NCBI GenBank assembly: GCA_900557435.1
Contig: USSH01000040.1
Span: 1 to 12,201, forward strand
From: an uncultured Coprococcus sp.
GTDB taxonomy: Bacteria > Bacillota > Clostridia > Lachnospirales > Lachnospiraceae
Reading direction: 5' to 3'
Length of the DNA: 12,201 nucleotides
Position numbers and translations under genes: made by a program. The notes below the pieces were generated by a model. That model was not told where the DNA came from, ran no database searches, and saw only the letters and a list, made by a program, of their open reading frames with translations. Shown in pieces: positions 1 to 6,354 of the stretch. Position 1 is the first letter of the stretch. Each line of letters opens with the position of its first letter.

Positions 1-2
1 AA

Positions 3-737
3 AAAACCTTGGAATTAAAGATTGTTGACGCTGTTGACAACACAGCACCGACAGTAGAGTCTACAGCAAAGCTCCTTGAGTTTATGGCTAAGTCAACAGC
101 AAGTGATGACGGAAACATACTTCTCAATGCAGATGATTTTGCAGATATTATAAATTCAGGATATGAGGCTCTCTGGAATGTAAATGATACATCAGTATTT
201 GATGTCAGTGCCAAGCTGGACGGAGTGGATCTGATCGATTTCTCGGATATGTCAGATGGATATCACAAGATAACACTGGATGCATCAGATGAGGTTGGTC
301 ACAAGACAAGTCAGGAATTTGAGTTTACATATGATGGTACCGCACCTAGAATCATAATAAGCGGTGTGGAGGATGGAGACACTGTCAGAGAACCATTTGA
401 CATGACTATAAGTCTTGAGAATGAAGAGGACGAGATAACTTCAATAGTGATAAATGGAAATACCATCGACCCTGCTCAGTACAAGGATACAAACCAGTAC
501 AAGATGCATGTTGAGGAGTATGATACATATACTATAGAAGTAACAGCTAAGGATAAAGCTGGCAATATATCATCAACTGTTGATGAGAAGACCGGAGCAG
601 TATTTACATTTAAGCTCAGTGAGAAGATGTCTTCGGTTGCTTTGATACTTATCATAATAGCAGCAATCCTTCTCGTAGCTCTGCTGGTATTCGTTATAAT
701 AGCAGGCAGAAAGAGAAAGAAGAAAAATGCTGCATAA
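3..737 (+). CDS. C-terminal part of a membrane-anchored Ig-like surface protein (5' end outside window)
   Basis: The reading frame is open from the first codon in the window, so the true start lies upstream. The TTG at 9 is only an internal Leu codon. The visible part is acidic and contains repeated Ig-like/cadherin-like signatures: DNTAP near the beginning, YDGTAP about 110 codons in, and an AKDKAGN strand of the kind that closes bacterial Ig-like domains. Two domains or parts of domains are therefore present. A single hydrophobic helix of about 25 residues (nt 630-704) follows, then a short RKRKKK tail. This is a C-terminal anchor with the basic end in the cytoplasm and the Ig-like part outside. 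No LPXTG motif is seen. The stop is 20 bp before the HAD gene, suggesting one transcript. Ligand and role cannot be read from the sequence. Confidence 0.8.
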   Translation, partial: KTLELKIVDAVDNTAPTVESTAKLLEFMAKSTASDDGNILLNADDFADIINSGYEALWNVNDTSVFDVSAKLDGVDLIDFSDMSDGYHKITLDASDEVGHKTSQEFEFTYDGTAPRIIISGVEDGDTVREPFDMTISLENEEDEITSIVINGNTIDPAQYKDTNQYKMHVEEYDTYTIEVTAKDKAGNISSTVDEKTGAVFTFKLSEKMSSVALILIIIAAILLVALLVFVIIAGRKRKKKNAA

Positions 738-757
738 TATATGACAGGAGATAGAAT

Positions 758-1408
758 ATGTATAAAGCAGTAGTGTTTGATATGGATGGCGTGCTGATTG
801 ATACAGAAAAAATATACAGGCAGTCCTGGAAGAAAAACGCTGCAACCATCGGTATGTCGGAGGATGAGATGGAGATCTGGTGTGACTGGATAGCAGGAGG
901 CAATACTGAAAGCAATGCCCGGCTGTTCAAGAGCATCAGGGGTGATGATTTCGACTACCTTGCGTTCAGACAGAGGACGATGGATCTGTTCAATGAGCAT
1001 GTTGCCAAATATGGAATAGACATAAAGCCATATGTGGAAGATACGTTGAAGTTTCTCAAGGAGAAGGGTATAAAGATAGCGGTTGCAACCTCCACAAGCA
1101 GAGACAGAGCTATGCAGAGGCTTGAAAGTGTTCATATCGCAGAATATTTCGATGAAATGGTGTGCGGTGATGAGATTGCGAAGGGAAAGCCGGATCCTGA
1201 TATATACAATAGGGCATGTGAGAAGCTGGGAATAGAACCTGAGATGGCAGTGGCTGTTGAGGATTCCTTGAATGGCATTGTTTCAGCCAGTGTTGCAGGA
1301 CTTTACACAGTCATGGTGGTCGATCTCATAAAGCCGAATGAGACTACTGAGGAATACGCTGACGAAACACTCTATGATATCAGAGATATGTGGAGCTTGT
1401 TCCAGTGA
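758..1408 (+). CDS. HAD-superfamily hydrolase, subfamily IA, beta-phosphoglucomutase-like fold
   Basis: A 216-residue protein with all four HAD motifs. Motif I is FDMDGVL with nucleophile Asp8 and acid/base Asp10. Motif II is ATSTS with Thr111. Motif III is Lys144 in KGKPDPD. Motif IV is VEDS with Glu168-Asp169, which bind Mg2+. The helical C1 cap lies between motifs I and II (about residues 17-85). The family includes cytosolic phosphomonoesterases and phosphosugar mutases. The cap position equivalent to His20 of beta-phosphoglucomutase is Tyr here, so that specific activity is not supported and the substrate is unknown. The start has AGGAG at 746-750, 7 nt before ATG. It is probably co-transcribed with the surface protein upstream. 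It resembles the HAD protein at 6427-7098 in length and motif spacing, so the two are likely paralogues. Confidence 0.88.
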   Translation: MYKAVVFDMDGVLIDTEKIYRQSWKKNAATIGMSEDEMEIWCDWIAGGNTESNARLFKSIRGDDFDYLAFRQRTMDLFNEHVAKYGIDIKPYVEDTLKFLKEKGIKIAVATSTSRDRAMQRLESVHIAEYFDEMVCGDEIAKGKPDPDIYNRACEKLGIEPEMAVAVEDSLNGIVSASVAGLYTVMVVDLIKPNETTEEYADETLYDIRDMWSLFQ

Positions 1409-1436
1409 TAAAGACCGAAGAATAGCAGCCATAAAG

Positions 1437-1515
1437 TATAAAAAGCACTACAATACAAAAAGTACTATAATATAAAAAGCACTAAGGTACAAAAAGTACT
1501 ATAATATAAAAGCAG
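1437..1515. repeat. 17-bp tandem repeat with 34-bp higher-order period
   Basis: There are four full units and one partial: TATAAAAAGCACTACAA (1437-1453), TACAAAAAGTACTATAA (1454-1470), TATAAAAAGCACTAAGG (1471-1487), TACAAAAAGTACTATAA (1488-1504), and TATAAAAGCAG (1505-1515). Units 2 and 4 are identical and units 1 and 3 nearly so, so A and B types alternate every 34 bp. Each B-to-A junction creates TATAAT (1466-1471 and 1500-1505). The array starts 28 bp after the HAD stop codon, and its last unit forms the foot of the hairpin that follows. It could be a slippage-prone array, a protein-binding array, or just terminator-flanking low-complexity DNA. Confidence 0.85.
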
Positions 1516-1590
1516 TCAGATCATATATGGTGTATTTCCTTGGGAACGATCCCGGAGAATATATCAGGATGATTGGGCTGCTTTTTATAT
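1505..1590 (+). terminator. Long structured hairpin with T-run (terminator, possibly a discrete small RNA)
   Basis: The arm AGCAGTCAGATCAT (1511-1524) pairs with ATGATTGGGCTGCT (1569-1582): 14 positions with one A-G mismatch and two G-T pairs. Inside is an asymmetric internal loop (about 1525-1532 against 1562-1568). A second stem follows (TATTTCC against GGAGAATA, one bulge), then GGGA-ACGA-TCCC at the tip. The run TTTTT (1582-1586) follows the 3' arm, as in intrinsic terminators. The A-run before the 5' arm also gives a T-run on the other strand, so it may work both ways. At about 80 nt it is far larger than needed for termination. TATAAT at 1500-1505 would place a start near 1511, at the first base of the structure, but no good -35 box is present. 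Terminator is the safer call. Confidence 0.65.
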
Positions 1591-1638
1591 TGTGAAAGAT
1601 ATATTGTATAAAAGAAAACAAAAAACAAAAACCAGGAA

Positions 1639-1675
1639 ACATAAAACGGCAAACATAAAACGGCAAACATAAAAC
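1639..1675. repeat. 14-bp tandem repeat in an A-rich, T-poor leader
   Basis: The unit ACATAAAACGGCAA occurs twice exactly (1639-1652, 1653-1666), with a third partial copy (1667-1675). It lies in a stretch (about 1608-1709) made almost only of A and C on the + strand, with very few T and G. Such a region would be unstructured as RNA. It lies 5' of the small membrane protein gene. No convincing promoter was found inside it. Confidence 0.8.
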
Positions 1676-1748
1676 CAGAACACAAATAAATACAAACAAA
1701 CGTAAATAAAATGTGCCGGGATGACATATTTATATAAGGAGTAAATAA

Positions 1749-1769
1749 ATGGTGGTTATCCAGTGGTAG
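1749..1769 (+). other. Possible six-codon leader ORF upstream of the membrane protein
   Basis: AAGGAG at 1736-1741 is the only strong ribosome binding site in this leader. It sits 7 nt before ATG 1749, which opens a frame reading M-V-V-I-Q-W-stop. Its TAG stop (1767-1769) overlaps the weaker AGGA (1768-1771) that precedes ATG 1778 of the membrane protein. This geometry fits translational coupling. A sequencing indel joining the two frames is the main alternative. Confidence 0.35.
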
Positions 1770-1777
1770 GACAGAAA

Positions 1778-2122
1778 ATGTTAGGTGTATTGAAGGGACT
1801 GATATTCTCGTATCTTATAACGGTAGTATTGCTGTTTATTATCGCGGTTATAGTTTATAAGGTTGGGATAAGCGATACGGTTCTGAACGGACTGATCACA
1901 GCAGTTTACATATTGGCTACATTTCTGGGAGGGCTGATCACAGGAAAAAAAGTACAGGAAAAAAAGTTTGTGTGGGGATCGCTGTACGGCCTGATATACA
2001 TATTGATCGCCATAGTACTTTCGTTGGCGATCGGAGGCGGAGAAGGACTCGCTATGGTTCCGGGAGTGGTCAAATGCGTAATGTGCATCGCCGATGGCAT
2101 GCTGGGAGCCATGCTGGCCTGA
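1778..2122 (+). CDS. Small four-helix membrane protein, TIGR04086 type
   Basis: The product has 114 residues from ATG 1778 and is almost wholly hydrophobic. It has four likely transmembrane helices at about residues 7-27, 36-54, 65-85 and 91-112, with a basic loop (GKKVQEKK) between helices 2 and 3. Size, topology and position next to the SCIFF gene match the uncharacterised clostridial family TIGR04086, from memory and not by search. GTG 1763 would add five residues but lies 21 nt from the only strong Shine-Dalgarno. ATG 1778 has AGGA 6 nt upstream and puts the first helix near the N-terminus, so I prefer it. The gene ends 73 bp before the peptide gene, and the peptide promoter lies in that gap. 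Function is unknown. Confidence 0.8.
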   Translation: MLGVLKGLIFSYLITVVLLFIIAVIVYKVGISDTVLNGLITAVYILATFLGGLITGKKVQEKKFVWGSLYGLIYILIAIVLSLAIGGGEGLAMVPGVVKCVMCIADGMLGAMLA

Positions 2123-2131
2123 AAAAACTCT

Positions 2132-2159
2132 TTTACTTTATATATCTTTATGTTATAAT
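2132..2159 (+). promoter_or_regulatory. Strong extended -10 promoter of the SCIFF peptide gene
   Basis: A -35 box TTTACT (2132-2137, 4/6) is followed by a 16-bp spacer and TATAAT (2154-2159). The -10 is preceded by TGT, giving the full extended -10 TGTTATAAT. Transcription would start near 2166, leaving a leader of about 30 nt with GAGGTG at 2182-2187, 8 nt before the ATG. This is the best-looking promoter on the + strand of the window and implies high expression of the peptide. Confidence 0.75.
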
Positions 2160-2195
2160 CGCGGTATATGACATAAAAAGAGAGGTGTATCTAGA

Positions 2196-2345
2196 ATGAA
2201 GAGAATTAAGACACTCACAAATAAGACTATGAAGAATACAATGGTCAAGGGTGGATGCGGCGAGTGCCAGACATCATGCCAGTCAGCTTGTAAGACATCA
2301 TGCACAGTTGGTAACCAGAGCTGTGAGAATGTTAACAACAAGTAA
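2196..2345 (+). CDS. scfA: SCIFF (six-cysteine) ranthipeptide precursor
   Basis: A 49-residue ribosomal peptide. A basic leader-like half (about residues 1-20) precedes the cysteine core CGECQTSCQSACKTSC, and a sixth Cys lies seven residues later. The Cys positions are 21, 24, 28, 32, 36 and 43. This is the signature of SCIFF, six cysteines in forty-five residues, the widely conserved clostridial RiPP now classed as a ranthipeptide. Family knowledge: the partner radical SAM enzyme forms a thioether between a Cys sulfur and a non-alpha carbon of another residue. In the Clostridium thermocellum homologue CteA the link is, as I recall, Cys32-Thr37, and both residues exist at those numbers here. 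The maturase gene is 175 bp downstream. The mature product, its export and its target are unknown; a quorum-type signal has been suggested for the family. The gene is easily missed because of its size. Confidence 0.93.
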   Translation: MKRIKTLTNKTMKNTMVKGGCGECQTSCQSACKTSCTVGNQSCENVNNK

Positions 2346-2370
2346 TTTGTAACAGTTTGTATTTGATCAG

Positions 2371-2409
2371 CTAAAGGGGACCGTCGTTTATGATGACAGT
2401 CCTCTTTAG
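2371..2409 (+). promoter_or_regulatory. Hairpin between peptide gene and maturase (candidate attenuator or processing site)
   Basis: CTAAAGGGGACCGTC (2371-2385) pairs with GACAGTCCTCTTTAG (2395-2409): 15 positions with one G-T pair and one C-A mismatch, closing around a 9-nt top. The sequence after it (TGCGTG) is not a T-run, so a full terminator is unlikely. If only the inner GGAC...GTCC stem forms, TCTTT follows it and termination would be weak. Partial termination or RNA processing here would give more peptide mRNA than maturase mRNA. The rest of 2346-2520 holds no gene. TATAAT at 2449-2454 lacks a matching -35 box. Confidence 0.6.
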
Positions 2410-2520
2410 TGCGTGTATAAGGGATACCGTGTGTGGTGTCTGGAAGATTATAATTCGTGTATATTTGCTGAGATCCTGAGTGGATCGCAAGAAATGCGCG
2501 GATTTCATTGAAGGAGAATT

Positions 2521-3897
2521 ATGGTTCATCAGTACAAGAACAATGGTTATAATATAGTGCTTGATGTCTGTAGTGGTTCTGTGCATGTTGTAGACGATCT
2601 TGTCTATGATATTATTTCTTTATATGAAGAGAAGGATAAAGAGCAGATAATTAAAGCCCTGTTACAGTACGACAGCGCAGATGTCGCAGAGGCATATGAC
2701 GAGGTTGCCCAGCTGGTAGAGGACGGAACATTATTTACAGATGATGTATACAAAGATTATATTATAGATTTTAAGAAGAGAAAGACAGTTGTAAAGGCAT
2801 TGTGTCTGCACATAGCCCATGACTGTAACCTTGCATGCAGATATTGTTTTGCAGGCGAGGGAGAATATAAGGGAGACAGAGCCCTGATGTCACTTGAGGT
2901 GGCAAAGAAGTCTCTGGATTTTCTGGTAGCAAACTCAGGATTCAGAAGGAACCTTGAAGTGGATTTCTTTGGCGGCGAGCCTCTTATGAACTGGGATGTT
3001 GTGAAGAAGACAGTTGAGTATGGAAGAAGTCTTGAGGAGAAGTATGACAAGAAGTTCAGATTTACCCTCACGACCAACGGAGTGCTTCTGAATGATGAGA
3101 TCATGGAATTTGCCAACAGGGAGATGGCGAACGTGGTACTCAGCATAGATGGAAGAAAAGAAGTACATGACTACATGCGTCCAACCAGAAACGGCAAAGG
3201 AAGTTATGACGTAATACTTTCCAAGTTCCAGGAATTTGCGAAGAAACGTGCCGGCAAGAGCTATTATGTGAGAGGCACTTACACTCATAATAATCTTGAT
3301 TTTTCAAACGATGTTCTGCATATGGCGGATCTGGGATTTGATCAGATATCGGTGGAGCCGGTCGTATCACTTCCGGACGAACCATACGCCATCAGAGAAG
3401 AGGATATTCCGGTTCTTCTCGAGCAGTATGATATCCTTGCGAAAGAGATGATAAAGAGACATAAGGAAGGAAGAGGTTTCAATTTCTTCCACTTTATGAT
3501 AGATCTTGAGGGCGGACCATGCGTTGCCAAGAGACTTTCAGGATGCGGTTCAGGTACAGAGTACATGGCGGTTACTCCTTGGGGAGACCTGTATCCATGT
3601 CACCAGTTTGTAGGCGAGGATGACTTCTGCATAGGCAACGTATTTGACGGAATCAAGAATCAGGATATAGTCAATGAATTCAAGCTCTGCAATGTATATG
3701 CAAAGGACAAGTGTAAAGATTGCTTTGCAAGATTCTACTGCAGCGGCGGATGTGCAGCCAACTCATACAAATTCCATGGCAATATACTTGATGCATATGA
3801 CATAGGCTGTGAGCTTCAGAAGAAGCGTATAGAATGTGCGATCATGCTCAAGGCAGCCATGGCTGATGAAGTTGATGAAGCTGACGAAGGCAAATAA
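2521..3897 (+). CDS. scfB: SCIFF peptide maturase, radical SAM/SPASM thioether-forming enzyme
   Basis: A 458-residue enzyme that matches the SCIFF maturase family (CteB type, about 450 residues). Residues 1-85 look like the N-terminal peptide-binding RRE-like region. The radical SAM core carries CNLACRYC, whose Cys102, Cys106 and Cys109 bind the SAM-reducing 4Fe-4S cluster, and GGEP (151-154), the SAM-contacting motif. The C-terminal SPASM region is rich in cysteine (334, 342, 360, 370, 390, 398, 401, 407, 411, 430) and includes CKDCFARFYCSGGC, the ligands for two auxiliary 4Fe-4S clusters. It should abstract a hydrogen from the precursor and join Cys sulfur to carbon in the cytoplasm. AAGGAG (2511-2516) lies 4 nt before ATG. 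The acidic C-terminal tail is unremarkable. The 142 bp to secDF hold a 7-bp-stem hairpin (3970-3976/3998-4004) but no terminator, so read-through is likely. Confidence 0.93.
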   Translation: MVHQYKNNGYNIVLDVCSGSVHVVDDLVYDIISLYEEKDKEQIIKALLQYDSADVAEAYDEVAQLVEDGTLFTDDVYKDYIIDFKKRKTVVKALCLHIAHDCNLACRYCFAGEGEYKGDRALMSLEVAKKSLDFLVANSGFRRNLEVDFFGGEPLMNWDVVKKTVEYGRSLEEKYDKKFRFTLTTNGVLLNDEIMEFANREMANVVLSIDGRKEVHDYMRPTRNGKGSYDVILSKFQEFAKKRAGKSYYVRGTYTHNNLDFSNDVLHMADLGFDQISVEPVVSLPDEPYAIREEDIPVLLEQYDILAKEMIKRHKEGRGFNFFHFMIDLEGGPCVAKRLSGCGSGTEYMAVTPWGDLYPCHQFVGEDDFCIGNVFDGIKNQDIVNEFKLCNVYAKDKCKDCFARFYCSGGCAANSYKFHGNILDAYDIGCELQKKRIECAIMLKAAMADEVDEADEGK

Positions 3898-4039
3898 GAT
3901 GCTGAGGATAACTCAGAAGGCGGTGTAAGGGAGAATGCATAGATTTCCTGCACAGATGAAAAGAACTAAACAACAGCTGCTGTGGTATACAGACAGTCTG
4001 TTGTCTAAGAGGAAATAAAAAGGGTAAAAGGAGAAGACG

Positions 4040-6238
4040 ATGAAGAAAACAAAGAGAAATGCTGTGCTCGTTATCATAGCCTTTCTGCTTGTACTGGGTG
4101 TTGCTATATACACAGCGATATTCGGTGTTGCGGACAGAGGTAAAGTTGAGTACATCAAACTCGGACTTGACCTTAAGGGCGGTCTGAGTGTAACTTACGA
4201 GATTCAGGAAGACGATTACAGTGACAAAGATCTCGAGGATACCAAGTATAAGATTGAGAAGCGAGTTGAGGCATATACCAACGAGTACTCAGTATACGAG
4301 GATGGAGATAAGAAGATCACAGCTGAGATACCTGGAGTTACAAATGCGGATGAGATTCTTGAGGCTCTGAATATCGAGGGAAAGCTTGAGTTCCTTGATC
4401 CAGAAAACTATGAGAAGTGGTCAAAGGGCGAGGAGTATACACCTGCACTTACAGGAGATGATATCAAGAATGCCACAGCCGGAATTGATTCTGACAACGG
4501 TAATGACAATGTGGTACAGCTTGCATTCACAGATGAGGGCGCTCAGAAGTTCGCTGATGTTACCGCGGCAAATGTTGGAAATATCGTATACATCATATAT
4601 GATAACAAAGTTGTAAGTGCTCCAACTGTTCAGTCTGCTATCACAGGCGGAAGCGCCGAGATCAACAAGATATCAACCTATGAGGAGGCTGAGTCACTTG
4701 CTACGACTATCCGTATCGGTGCACTTCCTCTTACACTTAAGCAGGTTCGTTCCAACATAGTAGGTGCTACACTTGGATCAGATGCCATCAGCACAAGCCT
4801 TAAGGCCGGTGCGATAGGTATTGCGCTTGTATTTCTTATCATGATCATAGTATTCAGAATCCCGGGTCTTGTGGCTTCATTTGCCCTGGCATTCTACACA
4901 ATACTTGATCTGCTGGTCATCAATCTGTTCAACGTTACACTGACACTTCCTGGTATAGCCGGTGTTATTCTGTCAGTAGGTATGGCGGTTGATGCCAACG
5001 TAATCATATTCACACGAATCAAAGAGGAGCTGGCAGATGGCAAGTCTGTAAAGCAGGCTGTCAAGGGTGGTTTCCACAACGCATTGTCAGCTATCATAGA
5101 TGGTAACGTTACAACGCTTATCGCAGCTCTTGTACTTGGAATATTCGGAACAGGTACTATCAAGGGATTCGCTATCACACTTGCGATAGGTGTTGTTCTG
5201 TCAGTATTCACAGCTCTGGCAGTCAGCCAGTCACTGCTCACAGCGCTTGTTAATCTCGGCGTTACAGATGCCAAGTATTTCGGCGTTGCAAGAGAGCCAA
5301 AGAAGACAAACTTCGTGAAGGCAGGTAAGTTCTGTATGCTCGGATCACTCATCGTGATCATCGCATGCTTCTGTATGATGCCTGTTAACAATAAGTCAAA
5401 GGGTTCACCACTTAACTTCAGTGTTGAGTTTGCAGGTGGTACAAGCCTTACAGTAGAATTTGATAAAGCATATACACTCAGCGAGGCTGAGTCAGACATA
5501 GTTCCGGTTATTGCAGAGGCAGCAGGTATCGGCGAGGCAGGTATCTCAGTTCAGACCGTTTCAGGAACAAATGAGATCGTGTTCAAGATGCCAGAGCTGA
5601 CCGATGACGGAACAGATGACTCACAGATGTCCAAGGTGCGCAGCGCACTCACAGACAAGCTTGGTGCAGATGTCAAGGAGGCAAACGTAATAAGTGGATC
5701 TGTCAGCAGCGAGATGTCCAAGAATGCTATATTCTCAGTCATCCTTGCGGCGATCCTTATGCTTATATATATAGCTATCAGATTCCATGATGTGAAGTTT
5801 GGTGCAAGTGCAGTTATCGCACTTCTCCACGATGTTGCGATGGTATTCTGTCTGTATATTATACTGAGACTTACAGTTGGTAACACATGTATCGCATGTC
5901 TGCTTACCATAGTAGGTTACTCGATCAATGCGACTATCATCATATTCGACCGTATAAGAGAGAATATAGATGTAATGAGACCTAAGAAGGCGACATACAA
6001 GGATATAGTCAACCTGAGTATCAACCAGACATTCAGCAGAACTATTTATACATCACTCACAACATTTGTTACAATATTCGTTCTGTATATCATGGGAGTG
6101 GCATCCATCAAGGAGTTCGCTCTTACACTTATGGCTGGTATAATCATCGGTGCTTACTCTTCAGTATGTATCACAGGTCCACTCTGGTACACAATGAAGA
6201 CAAAGCTTGGCAAAGCCAGAAAAGACGGATTAGAATAA
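4040..6238 (+). CDS. secDF: Fused SecD-SecF protein translocase accessory subunit
   Basis: A 732-residue polytopic membrane protein in which SecD (about 1-410) and SecF (about 420-732) are joined, as in Bacillus SecDF. It uses proton motive force to pull secreted proteins from SecYEG on the outer face. SecD half: first helix at 8-28, the LGLDLKGG motif at 41-48, a large external P1 region, then the membrane block with GMAVDANVIIFTRIKEEL around Asp318. SecF half: first helix at about 428-448, the shorter FSVEFAGG motif at 460-467, LLHDVAMVF at 595-603, GYSINATIIIFDRIREN at 626-642, and Arg667 in FSRTIYTS. The SecF motif usually reads SIND; here Ala631 replaces the Asp, while Asp318 of SecD is kept. 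AAGGAG (4028-4033) precedes ATG by 6 nt. It follows the SCIFF cassette without a visible terminator. Confidence 0.95.
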   Translation: MKKTKRNAVLVIIAFLLVLGVAIYTAIFGVADRGKVEYIKLGLDLKGGLSVTYEIQEDDYSDKDLEDTKYKIEKRVEAYTNEYSVYEDGDKKITAEIPGVTNADEILEALNIEGKLEFLDPENYEKWSKGEEYTPALTGDDIKNATAGIDSDNGNDNVVQLAFTDEGAQKFADVTAANVGNIVYIIYDNKVVSAPTVQSAITGGSAEINKISTYEEAESLATTIRIGALPLTLKQVRSNIVGATLGSDAISTSLKAGAIGIALVFLIMIIVFRIPGLVASFALAFYTILDLLVINLFNVTLTLPGIAGVILSVGMAVDANVIIFTRIKEELADGKSVKQAVKGGFHNALSAIIDGNVTTLIAALVLGIFGTGTIKGFAITLAIGVVLSVFTALAVSQSLLTALVNLGVTDAKYFGVAREPKKTNFVKAGKFCMLGSLIVIIACFCMMPVNNKSKGSPLNFSVEFAGGTSLTVEFDKAYTLSEAESDIVPVIAEAAGIGEAGISVQTVSGTNEIVFKMPELTDDGTDDSQMSKVRSALTDKLGADVKEANVISGSVSSEMSKNAIFSVILAAILMLIYIAIRFHDVKFGASAVIALLHDVAMVFCLYIILRLTVGNTCIACLLTIVGYSINATIIIFDRIRENIDVMRPKKATYKDIVNLSINQTFSRTIYTSLTTFVTIFVLYIMGVASIKEFALTLMAGIIIGAYSSVCITGPLWYTMKTKLGKARKDGLE

Positions 6239-6273
6239 TATCGTACGATATCGTGAAATATAATAAAAACAGG

Positions 6274-6318
6274 CAAATGCCTCCACGACAGTGATGTTGT
6301 GGAGGCATTTGTCAGTTT
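6274..6318 (+). terminator. Terminator hairpin after secDF
   Basis: CAAATGCCTCCAC (6274-6286) pairs perfectly with GTGGAGGCATTTG (6299-6311), a 13-bp stem with a 12-nt loop, 35 bp after the secDF stop. The tail (TCAGTTT) is only weakly T-rich, so termination may be incomplete. A promoter begins at once on its 3' side. Confidence 0.75.
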
Positions 6319-6344
6319 ACAGATGATATGATCTGAAGTACAAT
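6316..6344 (+). promoter_or_regulatory. Promoter of the second HAD gene
   Basis: TTTACA (6316-6321, 5/6) and TACAAT (6339-6344, 5/6) are separated by exactly 17 bp. A start near 6351 would give a leader of about 75 nt that contains the degenerate repeats. Placed directly after the terminator of secDF, it makes the HAD gene a separate transcription unit. Confidence 0.6.
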
Positions 6345-6354
6345 AACATGAAAC

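Noticed and set aside
9..11. TTG at 9 as the start of the first protein
   Set aside because: The frame is open through the window edge, there is no binding site, and the protein would begin inside an Ig-like domain without a signal peptide.
476..1135. Long antisense frame opposite the surface protein and first HAD gene
   Set aside because: The opposite strand encodes two convincing proteins. The antisense product has no recognisable domain and no ribosome binding site was found.
758..1408. Naming either HAD protein pgmB (beta-phosphoglucomutase)
   Set aside because: The His20 typical of that enzyme is Tyr or Val here, and no maltose or trehalose phosphorylase gene is nearby.
1505..1590. Structured element considered as a known riboswitch (purine, preQ1, THF, fluoride, glycine, c-di-GMP)
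   Set aside because: None of the consensus cores I remember is present, and there is no gene close behind the T-run for it to control directly.
1437..1675. Short repeats considered as a CRISPR array
   Set aside because: The units are contiguous, with no unique spacers, are only 14-17 bp, and no cas gene is present.
1972..2199. Frame overlapping the membrane protein and running into scfA on the + strand
   Set aside because: It is an out-of-frame shadow: Arg-rich junk translation that crosses the scfA promoter and has no binding site.
3956..4018. Twenty-codon basic ORF (starting MKRTKQQ) between scfB and secDF
   Set aside because: It has no ribosome binding site and lies over an inverted repeat. 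It is too short to distinguish from chance.
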